Shown: positions 23,135 to 38,572, counted from the first letter of the stretch. The stretch: 64,000 nt of DNA from Allodiplogaster sudhausi (GCA_945643635.1 CALZFC010000030.1:409501-473500), one strand, 5' to 3'. The notes: generated by a model from the sequence alone, not told the origin. A program made the numbers and translations.

Positions 23135-26100
23135 AATTTGAGTCAGGTTCCGCCACAATTCATGTCGATTGGAAAAAGCATGCGCCGACGTTGTGTTGGC
23201 AGGCCATGGTCATGACATTCGTATTTTATCAAGCATGTCATGCTCGTTCCGGCTTTATAATAGTATTAGGAACTCGGGAAGTATCACAGCCGTATTCTAC
23301 GAAAAATTTGAGTCAGGTTCCGCCACAATTCATGTCGATTGAAAAAAGTATGCGCCGACGTTGTGTACGCAGGCCATGGTCATGAAATTCGTATTTTATC
23401 AAGCATGTCATGCTCGTTCTGGCTTTATAATAGTAGTAGGAACCTGGGAAGTATCACAGCCGTATTCTACGAAAAATTTGAGTCAGGTTCCGCCACAATT
23501 CATGTCGATTGGAAAACGAATGCGCCGACGTTGTGTACGCAGGCCATGGTCATGAAATTCGTATTTTATCAAGCATGTCATGCTCGTTCTGGCTTTATAA
23601 TAGTAGTAGGAACCTGGGAAGTATCACAGCCGTATTCTACGAAAAATTTGAGTCAGGTTCCGCCACAATTCATGTCGATTGGAAAAAGGATGCGCCGACG
23701 TTGTGTTGGCAGGCCATGGTCATGAAATTCGTATTTTATCAAGCATGTCATGCTCGTTCTGGCTTTATAATAGTAGTAGGAACCTGGGAAGTATCACAGC
23801 CGTATTCTACGAAAAATTTGAGTCAGGTTCCGCCACAATTCATGTCGATTGGAAAAAGCATGCGCCGACGTTGTGTTGGCAGGCCATGGTCATGACATTC
23901 GTATTTTATCAAGCATGTCATGCTCGTTCCGGCTTTATAATAGTATTAGGAACTCGGGAAGTATCACAGCCGTATTCTACGAAAAATTTGAGTCAGGTTC
24001 CGCCACAATTCATGTCGATTGGAAAAAGTATGCGCCGACGTTGTGTAGGCAGGCCATGGTCATGAAATTCGTATTTTATCAAGCATGTCATGCTCGTTCC
24101 GGCTTTATAATAGTATTAGGAACTCGGGAAGTATCACAGCCGTATTCTACGAAAAATTTGAGTCAGGTTCCGCCACAATTCATGTCGATTGGAAAAAGCA
24201 TGCGCCGACGTTGTGTTGGCAGGCCATGGTCATGAAATTCGTATTTTATCAAGCATGTCATGCTCGTTCTGGCTTTATAATAGTAGTAGGAACCTGGGAA
24301 GTATCACAGCCGTATTCTACGAAAAATTTGAGTCAGGTTCCGCCACAATTCATGTCGATTGGAAAAAGAATGCGCCGACGTTGTGTACGCAGGCCATGGT
24401 CATGAAATTCGTATTTTATCAAGCATGTCATGCTCGTTCTGGCTTTATAATAGTAGTAGGAACCTGGGAAGTATCACAGCCGTATTCTACGAAAAATTTG
24501 AGTCAGGTTCCGCCACAATTCATGTCGATTGGAAAAAGTATGCGCCGACGTTGTGTTGGCAGGCCATGGTCATGACATTCGTATTTTATCAAGCATGTCA
24601 TGCTCGTTCTGGCTTTATAATAGTAGTAGGAACCTGGGAAGTATCACAGCCGTATTCTACGAAAAATTTGAGTCAGGTTCCGCCACAATTCATGTCGATT
24701 GGAAAAAGTATGCGCCGACGTTGTGTTGGCAGGCCATGGTCATGACATTCGTATTTTATCAAGCATGTCATGCTCGTTCCGGCTTTATAATAGTAGTAGG
24801 AACTCGGGAAGTATCACAGCCGTATTCTACGAAAAATTTGAGTCAGGTTCCGCCACAATTCATGTCGATTGGAAAAAGCATGCGCCGACGTTGTGTTGGC
24901 AGGCCATGGTCATGACATTCGTATTTTATCAAGCATGTCATGCTCGTTCTGGCTTTATAATAGTAGTAGGAACCTGGGAAGTATCACAGCCGTATTCTAC
25001 GAAAAATTTGAGTCAGGTTCCGCCACAATTCATGTCGATTGGAAAAAGCATGCGCCGACGTTGTGTTGGCAGGCCATGGTCATGAAATTCGTATTTTATC
25101 AAGCATGTCATGCTCGTTCTGGCTTTATAATAGTAGTAGGAACCTGGGAAGTATCACAGCCGTATTCTACGAAAAATTTGAGTCAGGTTCCGCCACAATT
25201 CATGTCGATTGGAAAAAGATGCGCCGACGTTGTGTTGGCAGGCCATGGTCATGACATTCGTATTTTATCAAGCATGTCATGCTCGTTCCGGCTTTATAAT
25301 AGTATTAGGAACTCGGGAAGTATCACAGCCGTATTCTACGAAAAATTTGAGTCAGGTTCCGCCACAATTCATGTCGATTGGAAAAAGCATGCGCCGACGT
25401 TGTGTTGGCAGGCCATGGTCATGACATTCGTATTTTATCAAGCATGTCATGCTCGTTCTGGCTTTATAATAGTAGTAGGAACCTGGGAAGTATCACAGCC
25501 GTATTCTACGAAAAATTTGAGTCAGGTTCCGCCACAATTCATGTCGATTGGAAAAAGATGCGCCGACGTTGTGTTGGCAGGCCATGGTCATGAAATTCGT
25601 ATTTTATCAAGCATGTCATGCTCGTTCCGGCTTTATAATAGTAGTAGGAACTCGGGAAGTATCACAGCCGTATTCTACGAAAAATTTGAGTCAGGTTCCG
25701 CCACAATTCATGTCGATTGGAAAAAGTATGCGCCGACGTTGTGTAGGCAGGCCATGGTCATGAAATTCGTATTTTATCAAGCATGTCATGCTCGTTCTGG
25801 CTTTATAATAGTATTAGGAACTCGGGAAGTATCACAGCCGTATTCTACGAAAAATTTGAGTCAGGTTCCGCCACAATTCATGTCGATTGGAAAAAGTATG
25901 CGCCGACGTTGTGTAGGCAGGCCATGGTCATGAAATTCGTATTTTATCAAGCATGTCATGCTCGTTCTGGCTTTATAATAGTAGTAGGAACCTGGGAAGT
26001 ATCACAGCCGTATTCTACGAAAAATTTGAGTCAGGTTCCGCCACAATTCATGTCGATTGGAAAAAGTATGCGCCGACGTTGTGTTGGCAGGCCATGGTCA

Positions 26101-27549
26101 TGACATTCGTATTTTATCAAGCATGTCATGCTCGTTCCGGCTTTATAATAGTAGTAGGAACTCGGGAAGTATCACAGCCGTATTCTACGAAAAATTTGAG
26201 TCAGGTTCCGCCACAATTCATGTCGATTGGAAAAAGTATGCGCCGACGTTGTGTGGCAGGCCATGGTCATGAAATTCGTATTTTATCAAGCATGTCATGC
26301 TCGTTCTGGCTTTATAATAGTAGTAGGAACCTGGGAAGTATCACAGCCGTATTCTACGAAAAATTTGAGTCAGGTTCCGCCACAATTCATGTCGATTGGA
26401 AAAAGTATGCGCCGACGTTGTGTTGGCAGGCCATGGTCATGACATTCGTATTTTATCAAGCATGTCATGCTCGTTCTGGCTTTATAATAGTAGTAGGAAC
26501 CTGGGAAGTATCACAGCCGTATTCTACGAAAAATTTGAGTCAGGTTCCGCCACAATTCATGTCGATTGGAAAAAGTATGCGCCGACGTTGTGTAGGCAGG
26601 CCATGGTCATGAAATTCGTATTTTATCAAGCATGTCATGCTCGTTCTGGCTTTATAATAGTAGTAGGAACCTGGGAAGTATCACAGCCGTATTCTACGAA
26701 AAATTTGAGTCAGGTTCCGCCACAATTCATGTCGATTGGAAAAAGCATGCGCCGACGTTGTGTGGCAGGCCATGGTCATGACATTCGTATTTTATCAAGC
26801 ATGTCATGCTCGTTCTGGCTTTATAATAGTAGTAGGAACCTCGGAAGTATCACAGCCGTATTCTACGAAAAATTTGAGTCAGGTTCCGCCACAATTCATG
26901 TCGATTGGAAAAAGTATGCGCCGACGTTGTGTTGGCAGGCCATGGTCATGACATTCGTATTTTATCAAGCATGTCATGCTCGTTCTGGCTTTATAATAGT
27001 AGTAGGAACCTGGAAGTATCACAGCCGTATTCTACGAAAAATTTGAGTCAGGTTCCGCCACAATTCATGTCGATTGGAAAAAGTATGCGCCGACGTTGTG
27101 TAGGCAGGCCATGGTCATGAAATTCGTATTTTATCAAGCATGTCATGCTCGTTCTGGCTTTATAATAGTAGTAGGAACCTGGGAAGTATCACAGCCGTAT
27201 TCTACGAAAAATTTGAGTCAGGTTCCGCCACAATTCATGTCGATTGGAAAAAGCATGCGCCGACGTTGTGTTGGCAGGCCATGGTCATGAAATTCGTATT
27301 TTATCAAGCATGTCATGCTCGTTCCGGCTTTATAATAGTATTAGGAACTCGGGAAGTATCACAGCCGTATTCTACGAAAAATTTGAGTCAGGTTCCGCCA
27401 CAATTCATGTCGATTGGAAAAAGCATGCGCCGACGTTGTGTTGGCAGGCCATGGTCATGACATTCGTATTTTATCAAGCATGTCATGCTCGTTCCGGCTT
27501 TATAATAGTAGTAGGAACTCGGGAAGTATCACAGCCGTATTCTACGAAA

Positions 27550-27712
27550 AATTTGAGTCAGGTTCCGCCACAATTCATGTCGATTGGAAAAAGTATGCGC
27601 CGACGTTGTGTAGGCAGGCCATGGTCATGAAATTCGTATTTTATCAAGCATGTCATGCTCGTTCTGGCTTTATAATAGTAGTAGGAACCTGGGACAGCCG
27701 TATTCTACGAAA
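27550..27712 (+). repeat. 163-bp monomer with 7-bp deletion
   Basis: GGGAAGTATCACAGCCG is shortened to GGGACAGCCG at 27691-27700, a loss of 7 bases at monomer bases 146-152. The CENP-B-box-like motif just downstream stays intact. The next monomer has TTGAAAAAG in place of TTGGAAAAAG. Confidence 0.9.
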
Positions 27713-30700
27713 AATTTGAGTCAGGTTCCGCCACAATTCATGTCGATTGAAAAAGTATGCGCCGACGTTGTGTAGGCAGGCCATGGTCATGAAATTCGTA
27801 TTTTATCAAGCATGTCATGCTCGTTCTGGCTTTATAATAGTAGTAGGAACCTGGGAAGTATCACAGCCGTATTCTACGAAAAATTTGAGTCAGGTTCCGC
27901 CACAATTCATGTCGATTGGAAAACGTATGCGCCGACGTTGTGTAGGCAGGCCATGGTCATGAAATTCGTATTTTATCAAGCATGTCATGCTCGTTCTGGC
28001 TTTATAATAGTAGTAGGAACTGGGAAGTATCACAGCCGTATTCTACGAAAAATTTGAGTCAGGTTCCGCCACAATTCATGTCGATTGGAAAAAGTATGCG
28101 CCGACGTTGTGTAGGCAGGCCATGGTCATGAAATTCGTATTTTATCAAGCATGTCATGCTCGTTCTGGCTTTATAATAGTAGTAGGAACCTGGGAAGTAT
28201 CACAGCCGTATTCTACGAAAAATTTGAGTCAGGTTCCGCCACAATTCATGTCGATTGGAAAAAGCATGCGCCGACGTTGTGTTGGCAGGCCATGGTCATG
28301 AAATTCGTATTTTATCAAGCATGTCATGCTCGTTCTGGCTTTATAATAGTAGTAGGAACTGGGAAGTATCACAGCCGTATTCTACGAAAAATTTGAGTCA
28401 GGTTCCGCCACAATTCATGTCGATTGGAAAAAGTATGCGCCGACGTTGTGTAGGCAGGCCATGGTCATGAAATTCGTATTTTATCAAGCATGTCATGCTC
28501 GTTCTGGCTTTATAATAGTAGTAGGAACCTGGGAAGTATCACAGCCGTATTCTACGAAAAATTTGAGTCAGGTTCCGCCACAATTCATGTCGATTGGAAA
28601 AAGTATGCGCCGACGTTGTGTAGGCAGGCCATGGTCATGAAATTCGTATTTTATCAAGCATGTCATGCTCGTTCTGGCTTTATAATAGTAGTAGGAACCT
28701 GGGAAGTATCACAGCCGTATTCTACGAAAAATTTGAGTCAGGTTCCGCCACAATTCATGTCGATTGGAAAAAGCATGCGCCGACGTTGTGTTGGCAGGCC
28801 ATGGTCATGAAATTCGTATTTTATCAAGCATGTCATGCTCGTTCCGGCTTTATAATAGTAGTAGGAACCTGGGAAGTATCACAGCCGTATTCTACGAAAA
28901 ATTTGAGTCAGGTTCCGCCACAATTCATGTCGATTGGAAAAAGTATGCGCCGACGTTGTGTTGGCAGGCCATGGTCATGAAATTCGTATTTTATCAAGCA
29001 TGTCATGCTCGTTCCGGCTTTATAATAGTAGTAGGAACTGGGAAGTATCACAGCCGTATTCTACGAAAAATTTGAGTCAGGTTCCGCCACAATTCATGTC
29101 GATTGGAAAAAGTATGCGCCGACGTTGTGTAGGCAGGCCATGGTCATGAAATTCGTATTTTATCAAGCATGTCATGCTCGTTCCGGCTTTATAATAGTAG
29201 TAGGAACCTGGGAAGTATCACAGCCGTATTCTACGAAAAATTTGAGTCAGGTTCCGCCACAATTCATGTCGATTGGAAAAAGTATGCGCCGACGTTGTGT
29301 TGGCAGGCCATGGTCATGAAATTCGTATTTTATCAAGCATGTCATGCTCGTTCTGGCTTTATAATAGTAGTAGGAACCTGGGAAGTATCACAGCCGTATT
29401 CTACGAAAAATTTGAGTCAGGTTCCGCCACAATTCATGTCGATTGGAAAAAGTATGCGCCGACGTTGTGTAGGCAGGCCATGGTCATGAAATTCGTATTT
29501 TATCAAGCATGTCATGCTCGTTCTGGCTTTATAATAGTAGTAGGAACCTGGGAAGTATCACAGCCGTATTCTACGAAAAATTTGAGTCAGGTTCCGCCAC
29601 AATTCATGTCGATTGGAAAAAGTATGCGCCGACGTTGTGTTGGCAGGCCATGGTCATGACATTCGTATTTTATCAAGCATGTCATGCTCGTTCCGGCTTT
29701 ATAATAGTAGTAGGAACTCGGGAAGTATCACAGCCGTATTCTACGAAAAATTTGAGTCAGGTTCCGCCACAATTCATGTCGATTGGAAAAAGTATGCGCC
29801 GACGTTGTGTAGGCAGGCCATGGTCATGAAATTCGTATTTTATCAAGCATGTCATGCTCGTTCTGGCTTTATAATAGTAGTAGGAACCTGGGAAGTATCA
29901 CAGCCGTATTCTACGAAAAATTTGAGTCAGGTTCCGCCACAATTCATGTCGATTGGAAAAAGTATGCGCCGACGTTGTGTTGGCAGGCCATGGTCATGAC
30001 ATTCGTATTTTATCAAGCATGTCATGCTCGTTCCGGCTTTATAATAGTAGTAGGAACTCTGGGAAGTATCACAGCCGTATTCTACGAAAAATTTGAGTCA
30101 GGTTCCGCCACAATTCATGTCGATTGGAAAAAGTATGCGCCGACGTTGTGTAGGCAGGCCATGGTCATGAAATTCGTATTTTATCAAGCATGTCATGCTC
30201 GTTCTGGCTTTATAATAGTAGTAGGAACCTGGGAAGTATCACAGCCGTATTCTACGAAAAATTTGAGTCAGGTTCCGCCACAATTCATGTCGATTGGAAA
30301 AAGTATGCGCCGACGTTGTGTTGGCAGGCCATGGTCATGACATTCGTATTTTATCAAGCATGTCATGCTCGTTCCGGCTTTATAATAGTAGTAGGAACTC
30401 GGGAAGTATCACAGCCGTATTCTACGAAAAATTTGAGTCAGGTTCCGCCACAATTCATGTCGATTGGAAAAAGTATGCGCCGACGTTGTGTAGGCAGGCC
30501 ATGGTCATGAAATTCGTATTTTATCAAGCATGTCATGCTCGTTCTGGCTTTATAATAGTAGTAGGAACCTGGGAAGTATCACAGCCGTATTCTACGAAAA
30601 ATTTGAGTCAGGTTCCGCCACAATTCATGTCGATTGGAAAAAGTATGCGCCGACGTTGTGTTGGCAGGCCATGGTCATGAAATTCGTATTTTATCAAGCA

Positions 30701-33700
30701 TGTCATGCTCGTTCTGGCTTTATAATAGTAGTAGGAACCTGGGAAGTATCACAGCCGTATTCTACGAAAAATTTGAGTCAGGTTCCGCCACAATTCATGT
30801 CGATTGGAAAAAGATGCGCCGACGTTGTGTTGGCAGGCCATGGTCATGACATTCGTATTTTATCAAGCATGTCATGCTCGTTCCGGCTTTATAATAGTAT
30901 TAGGAACTCGGGAAGTATCACAGCCGTATTCTACGAAAAATTTGAGTCAGGTTCCGCCACAATTCATGTCGATTGGAAAAAGCATGCGCCGACGTTGTGT
31001 TGGCAGGCCATGGTCATGAAATTCGTATTTTATCAAGCATGTCATGCTCGTTCTGGCTTTATAATAGTAGTAGGAACCTGGGAAGTATCACAGCCGTATT
31101 CTACGAAAAATTTGAGTCAGGTTCCGCCACAATTCATGTCGATTGGAAAAGTATGCGCCGACGTTGTGTTGGCAGGCCATGGTCATGACATTCGTATTTT
31201 ATCAAGCATGTCATGCTCGTTCCGGCTTTATAATAGTAGTAGGAACTGGGAAGTATCACAGCCGTATTCTACGAAAAATTTGAGTCAGGTTCCGCCACAA
31301 TTCATGTCGATTGGAAAAAGTATGCGCCGACGTTGTGTAGGCAGGCCATGGTCATGAAATTCGTATTTTATCAAGCATGTCATGCTCGTTCTGGCTTTAT
31401 AATAGTAGTAGGAACTCGGGAAGTATCACAGCCGTATTCTACGAAAAATTTGAGTCAGGTTCCGCCACAATTCATGTCGATTGGAAAAAGTATGCGCCGA
31501 CGTTGTGTAGGCAGGCCATGGTCATGAAATTCGTATTTTATCAAGCATGTCATGCTCGTTCTGGCTTTATAATAGTAGTAGGAACCTGGGAAGTATCACA
31601 GCCGTATTCTACGAAAAATTTGAGTCAGGTTCCGCCACAATTCATGTCGATTGGAAAAAGATGCGCCGACGTTGTGTTGGCAGGCCATGGTCATGAAATT
31701 CGTATTTTATCAAGCATGTCATGCTCGTTCCGGCTTTATAATAGTAGTAGGAACTGGGAAGTATCACAGCCGTATTCTACGAAAAATTTGAGTCAGGTTC
31801 CGCCACAATTCATGTCGATTGGAAAAAGCATGCGCCGACGTTGTGTAGGCAGGCCATGGTCATGAAATTCGTATTTTATCAAGCATGTCATGCTCGTTCT
31901 GGCTTTATAATAGTAGTAGGAACCTCGGAAGTATCACAGCCGTATTCTACGAAAAATTTGAGTCAGGTTCCGCCACAATTCATGTCGATTGGAAAAAGCA
32001 TGCGCCGACGTTGTGTTGGCAGGCCATGGTCATGACATTCGTATTTTATCAAGCATGTCATGCTCGTTCTGGCTTTATAATAGTAGTAGGAACCTGGAAG
32101 TATCACAGCCGTATTCTACGAAAAATTTGAGTCAGGTTCCGCCACAATTCATGTCGATTGGAAAAAGATGCGCCGACGTTGTGTTGGCAGGCCATGGTCA
32201 TGACATTCGTATTTTATCAAGCATGTCATGCTCGTTCCGGCTTTATAATAGTAGTAGGAACTCGGGAAGTATCACAGCCGTATTCTACGAAAAATTTGAG
32301 TCAGGTTCCGCCACAATTCATGTCGATTGGAAAAAGTATGCGCCGACGTTGTGTAGGCAGGCCATGGTCATGAAATTCGTATTTTATCAAGCATGTCATG
32401 CTCGTTCTGGCTTTATAATAGTAGTAGGAACTCGGGAAGTATCACAGCCGTATTCTACGAAAAATTTGAGTCAGGTTCCGCCACAATTCATGTCGATTGG
32501 AAAAAGTATGCGCCGACGTTGTGTAGGCAGGCCATGGTCATGAAATTCGTATTTTATCAAGCATGTCATGCTCGTTCTGGCTTTATAATAGTAGTAGGAA
32601 CCTGGGAAGTATCACAGCCGTATTCTACGAAAAATTTGAGTCAGGTTCCGCCACAATTCATGTCGATTGGAAAAAGTATGCGCCGACGTTGTGTTGGCAG
32701 GCCATGGTCATGAAATTCGTATTTTATCAAGCATGTCATGCTCGTTCCGGCTTTATAATAGTAGTAGGAACTGGGAAGTATCACAGCCGTATTCTACGAA
32801 AAATTTGAGTCAGGTTCCGCCACAATTCATGTCGATTGGAAAAAGTATGCGCCGACGTTGTGTGGCAGGCCATGGTCATGAAATTCGTATTTTATCAAGC
32901 ATGTCATGCTCGTTCTGGCTTTATAATAGTAGTAGGAACCTGGGAAGTATCACAGCCGTATTCTACGAAAAATTTGAGTCAGGTTCCGCCACAATTCATG
33001 TCGATTGGAAAAAGTATGCGCCGACGTTGTGTTGGCAGGCCATGGTCATGAAATTCGTATTTTATCAAGCATGTCATGCTCGTTCTGGCTTTATAATAGT
33101 AGTAGGAACCTGGGAAGTATCACAGCCGTATTCTACGAAAAATTTGAGTCAGGTTCCGCCACAATTCATGTCGATTGGAAAAAGCATGCGCCGACGTTGT
33201 GTTGGCAGGCCATGGTCATGAAATTCGTATTTTATCAAGCATGTCATGCTCGTTCTGGCTTTATAATAGTAGTAGGAACCTGGGAAGTATCACAGCCGTA
33301 TTCTACGAAAAATTTGAGTCAGGTTCCGCCACAATTCATGTCGATTGGAAAAAGATGCGCCGACGTTGTGTTGGCAGGCCATGGTCATGAAATTCGTATT
33401 TTATCAAGCATGTCATGCTCGTTCCGGCTTTATAATAGTAGTAGGAACCTCGGAAGTATCACAGCCGTATTCTACGAAAAATTTGAGTCAGGTTCCGCCA
33501 CAATTCATGTCGATTGGAAAAAGTATGCGCCGACGTTGTGTAGGCAGGCCATGGTCATGAAATTCGTATTTTATCAAGCATGTCATGCTCGTTCCGGCTT
33601 TATAATAGTAGTAGGAACCTGGGAAGTATCACAGCCGTATTCTACGAAAAATTTGAGTCAGGTTCCGCCACAATTCATGTCGATTGGAAAAAGCATGCGC

Positions 33701-36700
33701 CGACGTTGTGTTGGCAGGCCATGGTCATGAAATTCGTATTTTATCAAGCATGTCATGCTCGTTCCGGCTTTATAATAGTAGTAGGAACTCGGGAAGTATC
33801 ACAGCCGTATTCTACGAAAAATTTGAGTCAGGTTCCGCCACAATTCATGTCGATTGGAAAAAGCATGCGCCGACGTTGTGTTGGCAGGCCATGGTCATGA
33901 CATTCGTATTTTATCAAGCATGTCATGCTCGTTCCGGCTTTATAATAGTAGTAGGAACTGGGAAGTATCACAGCCGTATTCTACGAAAAATTTGAGTCAG
34001 GTTCCGCCACAATTCATGTCGATTGGAAAAAGTATGCGCCGACGTTGTGTTGGCAGGCCATGGTCATGAAATTCGTATTTTATCAAGCATGTCATGCTCG
34101 TTCTGGCTTTATAATAGTAGTAGGAACCTGGGAAGTATCACAGCCGTATTCTACGAAAAATTTGAGTCAGGTTCCGCCACAATTCATGTCGATTGGAAAA
34201 ACGTATGCGCCGACGTTGTGTAGGCAGGCCATGGTCATGAAATTCGTATTTTATCAAGCATGTCATGCTCGTTCTGGCTTTATAATAGTAGTAGGAACCT
34301 GGGAAGTATCACAGCCGTATTCTACGAAAAATTTGAGTCAGGTTCCGCCACAATTCATGTCGATTGGAAAAAGTATGCGCCGACGTTGTGTTGGCAGGCC
34401 ATGGTCATGAAATTCGTATTTTATCAAGCATGTCATGCTCGTTCTGGCTTTATAATAGTATTAGGAACTCGGGAAGTATCACAGCCGTATTCTACGAAAA
34501 ATTTGAGTCAGGTTCCGCCACAATTCATGTCGATTGGAAAAAGTATGCGCCGACGTTGTGTAGGCAGGCCATGGTCATGAAATTCGTATTTTATCAAGCA
34601 TGTCATGCTCGTTCTGGCTTTATAATAGTAGTAGGAACCTGGGAAGTATCACAGCCGTATTCTACGAAAAATTTGAGTCAGGTTCCGCCACAATTCATGT
34701 CGATTGGAAAAAGTATGCGCCGACGTTGTGTTGGCAGGCCATGGTCATGAAATTCGTATTTTATCAAGCATGTCATGCTCGTTCCGGCTTTATAATAGTA
34801 TTAGGAACTCGGGAAGTATCACAGCCGTATTCTACGAAAAATTTGAGTCAGGTTCCGCCACAATTCATGTCGATTGGAAAAAGTATGCGCCGACGTTGTG
34901 TAGGCAGGCCATGGTCATGAAATTCGTATTTTATCAAGCATGTCATGCTCGTTCTGGCTTTATAATAGTAGTAGGAACCTGGGAAGTATCACAGCCGTAT
35001 TCTACGAAAAATTTGAGTCAGGTTCCGCCACAATTCATGTCGATTGGAAAACGAATGCGCCGACGTTGTGTACGCAGGCCATGGTCATGAAATTCGTATT
35101 TTATCAAGCATGTCATGCTCGTTCTGGCTTTATAATAGTAGTAGGAACCTGGGAAGTATCACAGCCGTATTCTACGAAAAATTTGAGTCAGGTTCCGCCA
35201 CAATTCATGTCGATTGGAAAAAGTATGCGCCGACGTTGTGTTGGCAGGCCATGGTCATGAAATTCGTATTTTATCAAGCATGTCATGCTCGTTCCGGCTT
35301 TATAATAGTAGTAGGAACCTGGGAAGTATCACAGCCGTATTCTACGAAAAATTTGAGTCAGGTTCCGCCACAATTCATGTCGATTGGAAAAAGTATGCGC
35401 CGACGTTGTGTTGGCAGGCCATGGTCATGAAATTCGTATTTTATCAAGCATGTCATGCTCGTTCCGGCTTTATAATAGTAGTAGGAACTCGGGAAGTATC
35501 ACAGCCGTATTCTACGAAAAATTTGAGTCAGGTTCCGCCACAATTCATGTCGATTGGAAAAAGTATGCGCCGACGTTGTGTAGGCAGGCCATGGTCATGA
35601 AATTCGTATTTTATCAAGCATGTCATGCTCGTTCCGGCTTTATAATAGTAGTAGGAACTCGGGAAGTATCACAGCCGTATTCTACGAAAAATTTGAGTCA
35701 GGTTCCGCCACAATTCATGTCGATTGGAAAAAGCATGCGCCGACGTTGTGTTGGCAGGCCATGGTCATGAAATTCGTATTTTATCAAGCATGTCATGCTC
35801 GTTCTGGCTTTATAATAGTAGTAGGAACCTGGGAAGTATCACAGCCGTATTCTACGAAAAATTTGAGTCAGGTTCCGCCACAATTCATGTCGATTGGAAA
35901 AAGGATGCGCCGACGTTGTGTTGGCAGGCCATGGTCATGACATTCGTATTTTATCAAGCATGTCATGCTCGTTCCGGCTTTATAATAGTATTAGGAACTC
36001 GGGAAGTATCACAGCCGTATTCTACGAAAAATTTGAGTCAGGTTCCGCCACAATTCATGTCGATTGGAAAAAGTATGCGCCGACGTTGTGTAGGCAGGCC
36101 ATGGTCATGAAATTCGTATTTTATCAAGCATGTCATGCTCGTTCTGGCTTTATAATAGTAGTAGGAACCTGGGAAGTATCACAGCCGTATTCTACGAAAA
36201 ATTTGAGTCAGGTTCCGCCACAATTCATGTCGATTGGAAAACGTATGCGCCGACGTTGTGTAGGCAGGCCATGGTCATGAAATTCGTATTTTATCAAGCA
36301 TGTCATGCTCGTTCTGGCTTTATAATAGTAGTAGGAACCTGGGAAGTATCACAGCCGTATTCTACGAAAAATTTGAGTCAGGTTCCGCCACAATTCATGT
36401 CGATTGGAAAAAGTATGCGCCGACGTTGTGTAGGCAGGCCATGGTCATGAAATTCGTATTTTATCAAGCATGTCATGCTCGTTCTGGCTTTATAATAGTA
36501 GTAGGAACCGGGAAGTATCACAGCCGTATTCTACGAAAAATTTGAGTCAGGTTCCGCCACAATTCATGTCGATTGGAAAAAGTATGCGCCGACGTTGTGT
36601 TGGCAGGCCATGGTCATGAAATTCGTATTTTATCAAGCATGTCATGCTCGTTCCGGCTTTATAATAGTAGTAGGAACCTGGGAAGTATCACAGCCGTATT

Positions 36701-38406
36701 CTACGAAAAATTTGAGTCAGGTTCCGCCACAATTCATGTCGATTGGAAAAAGTATGCGCCGACGTTGTGTAGGCAGGCCATGGTCATGAAATTCGTATTT
36801 TATCAAGCATGTCATGCTCGTTCCGGCTTTATAATAGTAGTAGGAACCTGGGAAGTATCACAGCCGTATTCTACGAAAAATTTGAGTCAGGTTCCGCCAC
36901 AATTCATGTCGATTGGAAAAAGCATGCGCCGACGTTGTGTTGGCAGGCCATGGTCATGAAATTCGTATTTTATCAAGCATGTCATGCTCGTTCTGGCTTT
37001 ATAATAGTAGTAGGAACCTGGGAAGTATCACAGCCGTATTCTACGAAAAATTTGAGTCAGGTTCCGCCACAATTCATGTCGATTGGAAAAAGCATGCGCC
37101 GACGTTGTGTTGGCAGGCCATGGTCATGACATTCGTATTTTATCAAGCATGTCATGCTCGTTCTGGCTTTATAATAGTAGTAGGAACCGGGAAGTATCAC
37201 AGCCGTATTCTACGAAAAATTTGAGTCAGGTTCCGCCACAATTCATGTCGATTGGAAAAAGATGCGCCGACGTTGTGTTGGCAGGCCATGGTCATGAAAT
37301 TCGTATTTTATCAAGCATGTCATGCTCGTTCCGGCTTTATAATAGTAGTAGGAACTCGGGAAGTATCACAGCCGTATTCTACGAAAAATTTGAGTCAGGT
37401 TCCGCCACAATTCATGTCGATTGGAAAAAGTATGCGCCGACGTTGTGTAGGCAGGCCATGGTCATGAAATTCGTATTTTATCAAGCATGTCATGCTCGTT
37501 CTGGCTTTATAATAGTAGTAGGAACCTGGGAAGTATCACAGCCGTATTCTACGAAAAATTTGAGTCAGGTTCCGCCACAATTCATGTCGATTGGAAAAAG
37601 TATGCGCCGACGTTGTGTAGGCAGGCCATGGTCATGAAATTCGTATTTTATCAAGCATGTCATGCTCGTTCTGGCTTTATAATAGTAGTAGGAACCTGGG
37701 AAGTATCACAGCCGTATTCTACGAAAAATTTGAGTCAGGTTCCGCCACAATTCATGTCGATTGGAAAAAGTATGCGCCGACGTTGTGTTGGCAGGCCATG
37801 GTCATGAAATTCGTATTTTATCAAGCATGTCATGCTCGTTCTGGCTTTATAATAGTAGTAGGAACCTGGGAAGTATCACAGCCGTATTCTACGAAAAATT
37901 TGAGTCAGGTTCCGCCACAATTCATGTCGATTGGAAAAAGCATGCGCCGACGTTGTGTTGGCAGGCCATGGTCATGACATTCGTATTTTATCAAGCATGT
38001 CATGCTCGTTCCGGCTTTATAATAGTATTAGGAACTCGGGAAGTATCACAGCCGTATTCTACGAAAAATTTGAGTCAGGTTCCGCCACAATTCATGTCGA
38101 TTGGAAAAAGTATGCGCCGACGTTGTGTAGGCAGGCCATGGTCATGAAATTCGTATTTTATCAAGCATGTCATGCTCGTTCCGGCTTTATAATAGTATTA
38201 GGAACTCGGGAAGTATCACAGCCGTATTCTACGAAAAATTTGAGTCAGGTTCCGCCACAATTCATGTCGATTGGAAAAAGTATGCGCCGACGTTGTGTTG
38301 GCAGGCCATGGTCATGAAATTCGTATTTTATCAAGCATGTCATGCTCGTTCTGGCTTTATAATAGTAGTAGGAACCTGGGAAGTATCACAGCCGTATTCT
38401 ACGAAA

Positions 38407-38572
38407 AATTTGAGTCAGGTTCCGCCACAATTCATGTCGATTGGAAAAAGTATGCGCCGACGTTGTGTAGGCCATGGTCATGAAATTCGTATTTTATCAA
38501 GCATGTCATGCTCGTTCTGGCTTTATAATAGTAGTAGGAACCTGGGAAGTATCACAGCCGTATTCTACGAAA
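38407..38572 (+). repeat. 166-bp monomer with loss of one AGGC unit
   Basis: GTAGGCAGGCCATGG is shortened to GTAGGCCATGG at about 38467-38477. The 4-bp loss is exactly one unit of the AGGCAGGC micro-tandem present in GTAGG monomers, a clean replication-slippage signature. Confidence 0.9.
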
